NCBI GenBank assembly: GCA_033002965.1
Contig: JAURVB010013965.1
Span: 185,408-249,407 of the forward strand
Direction: 5' to 3'
Length of the DNA stretch: 64,000 nt
From: Piper betle
Taxonomy: Eukaryota > Streptophyta > Magnoliopsida > Piperales > Piperaceae
Shown here: piece by piece, positions 63,839 through 64,000 of the stretch
Position numbering within the stretch: the first letter of the stretch is position 1
Layout of the letters: each line of letters starts with the position of its first letter
The notes under the pieces: generated by a model
Database searches by the model: none
Seen by the model: only the letters and a program-made list of their open reading frames with translations
What the model was told of the DNA's origin: nothing
Translations under genes and position numbers: made by a program

Positions 63839-64000
63839 TGTAAAACTCGTGATTCGAGTCAGGGTTTTATAGTCTGAACCAGTCGGTTCAACCATTATTT
63901 TCAGTCAAGTTAATTTCAAAACATGCATACCAAGCCGAGGCTGGTCTTGTGTTATGAACTACTCAGAGTCATATGTACCCAAGTATATGATGATAACATC
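63839..64000 (+). mobile_element. 5' start of another LTR, cut by window edge
   Basis: TGTAAAACTCGTGATTCGAG..gggttttat..gaaccagtcggttcaacc matches the first 160 bp of the solo LTR (38,516 on). It continues past the window. Confidence 0.75.

Overview
The window looks like nuclear DNA from a flowering plant, most likely a non-grass monocot. The genes have many introns with GT..AG borders, and two first exons (patatin-like and MAPKKK-like) are very GC-rich inside AT-rich surroundings, a monocot habit. The protein families are plant ones, and most of the space between genes is LTR and DNA-transposon debris. The species cannot be named from the sequence. There are no operons, CRISPR arrays or bacterial features.

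Layout. 1-2.3 kb: the 3' end of a large LTR, then a diverged relative. 3.6-4.6 kb: a degenerate repeat with a GC-rich core. 4.96-8.20 kb (+): an apparently intact 7-exon patatin-like lipase gene (385 codons). 8.4-9.3 kb: two small tandem duplications. 11.1-11.55 kb (-): a possible secreted glycine-rich protein. 11.85-14.66 kb: an old LTR. 14.7-15.5 kb: microsatellite, a GC-rich insert and a MITE-like fragment. 17.8-21.05 kb (+): an MEKK1-type MAPKKK gene broken by several frameshifts and a nonsense codon. 22.3-23.1 kb: a fold-back element. 24.5-25.5 kb: a degenerate purine-rich repeat field.

28.85-34.5 kb and 49.9-55.5 kb (both +): two copies of one 5-exon gene. It encodes a serine-rich protein whose C-terminus resembles the vasculin/GPBP1 type. 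The downstream copy is intact (611 aa). The upstream copy has three single-base indels and would stop in exon 3. About 15 kb between the copies holds a hAT-like element with a target-site duplication, a 2,862-bp solo LTR with a perfect 5-bp duplication, a reversed LTR fragment, a tRNA-like sequence, and a decayed FAR1/MULE transposase-like gene (-) cut by a second hAT-like MITE with its own duplication. 55.5-64 kb: repeats, including an LTR that carries a hAT-like insertion and runs into the start of a further LTR at the right edge.

Probably two genes work here: the patatin-like lipase and the downstream vasculin-like copy. The glycine-rich ORF is uncertain. The region reads as a tandem gene duplication and a kinase duplicate in decay, embedded in nested transposons. 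I found no convincing new multi-gene system. The less ordinary points are the asymmetric decay of the duplicate pair, a sequence module shared by the LTR family and the hAT-like elements, and the cleanly readable nested insertions.
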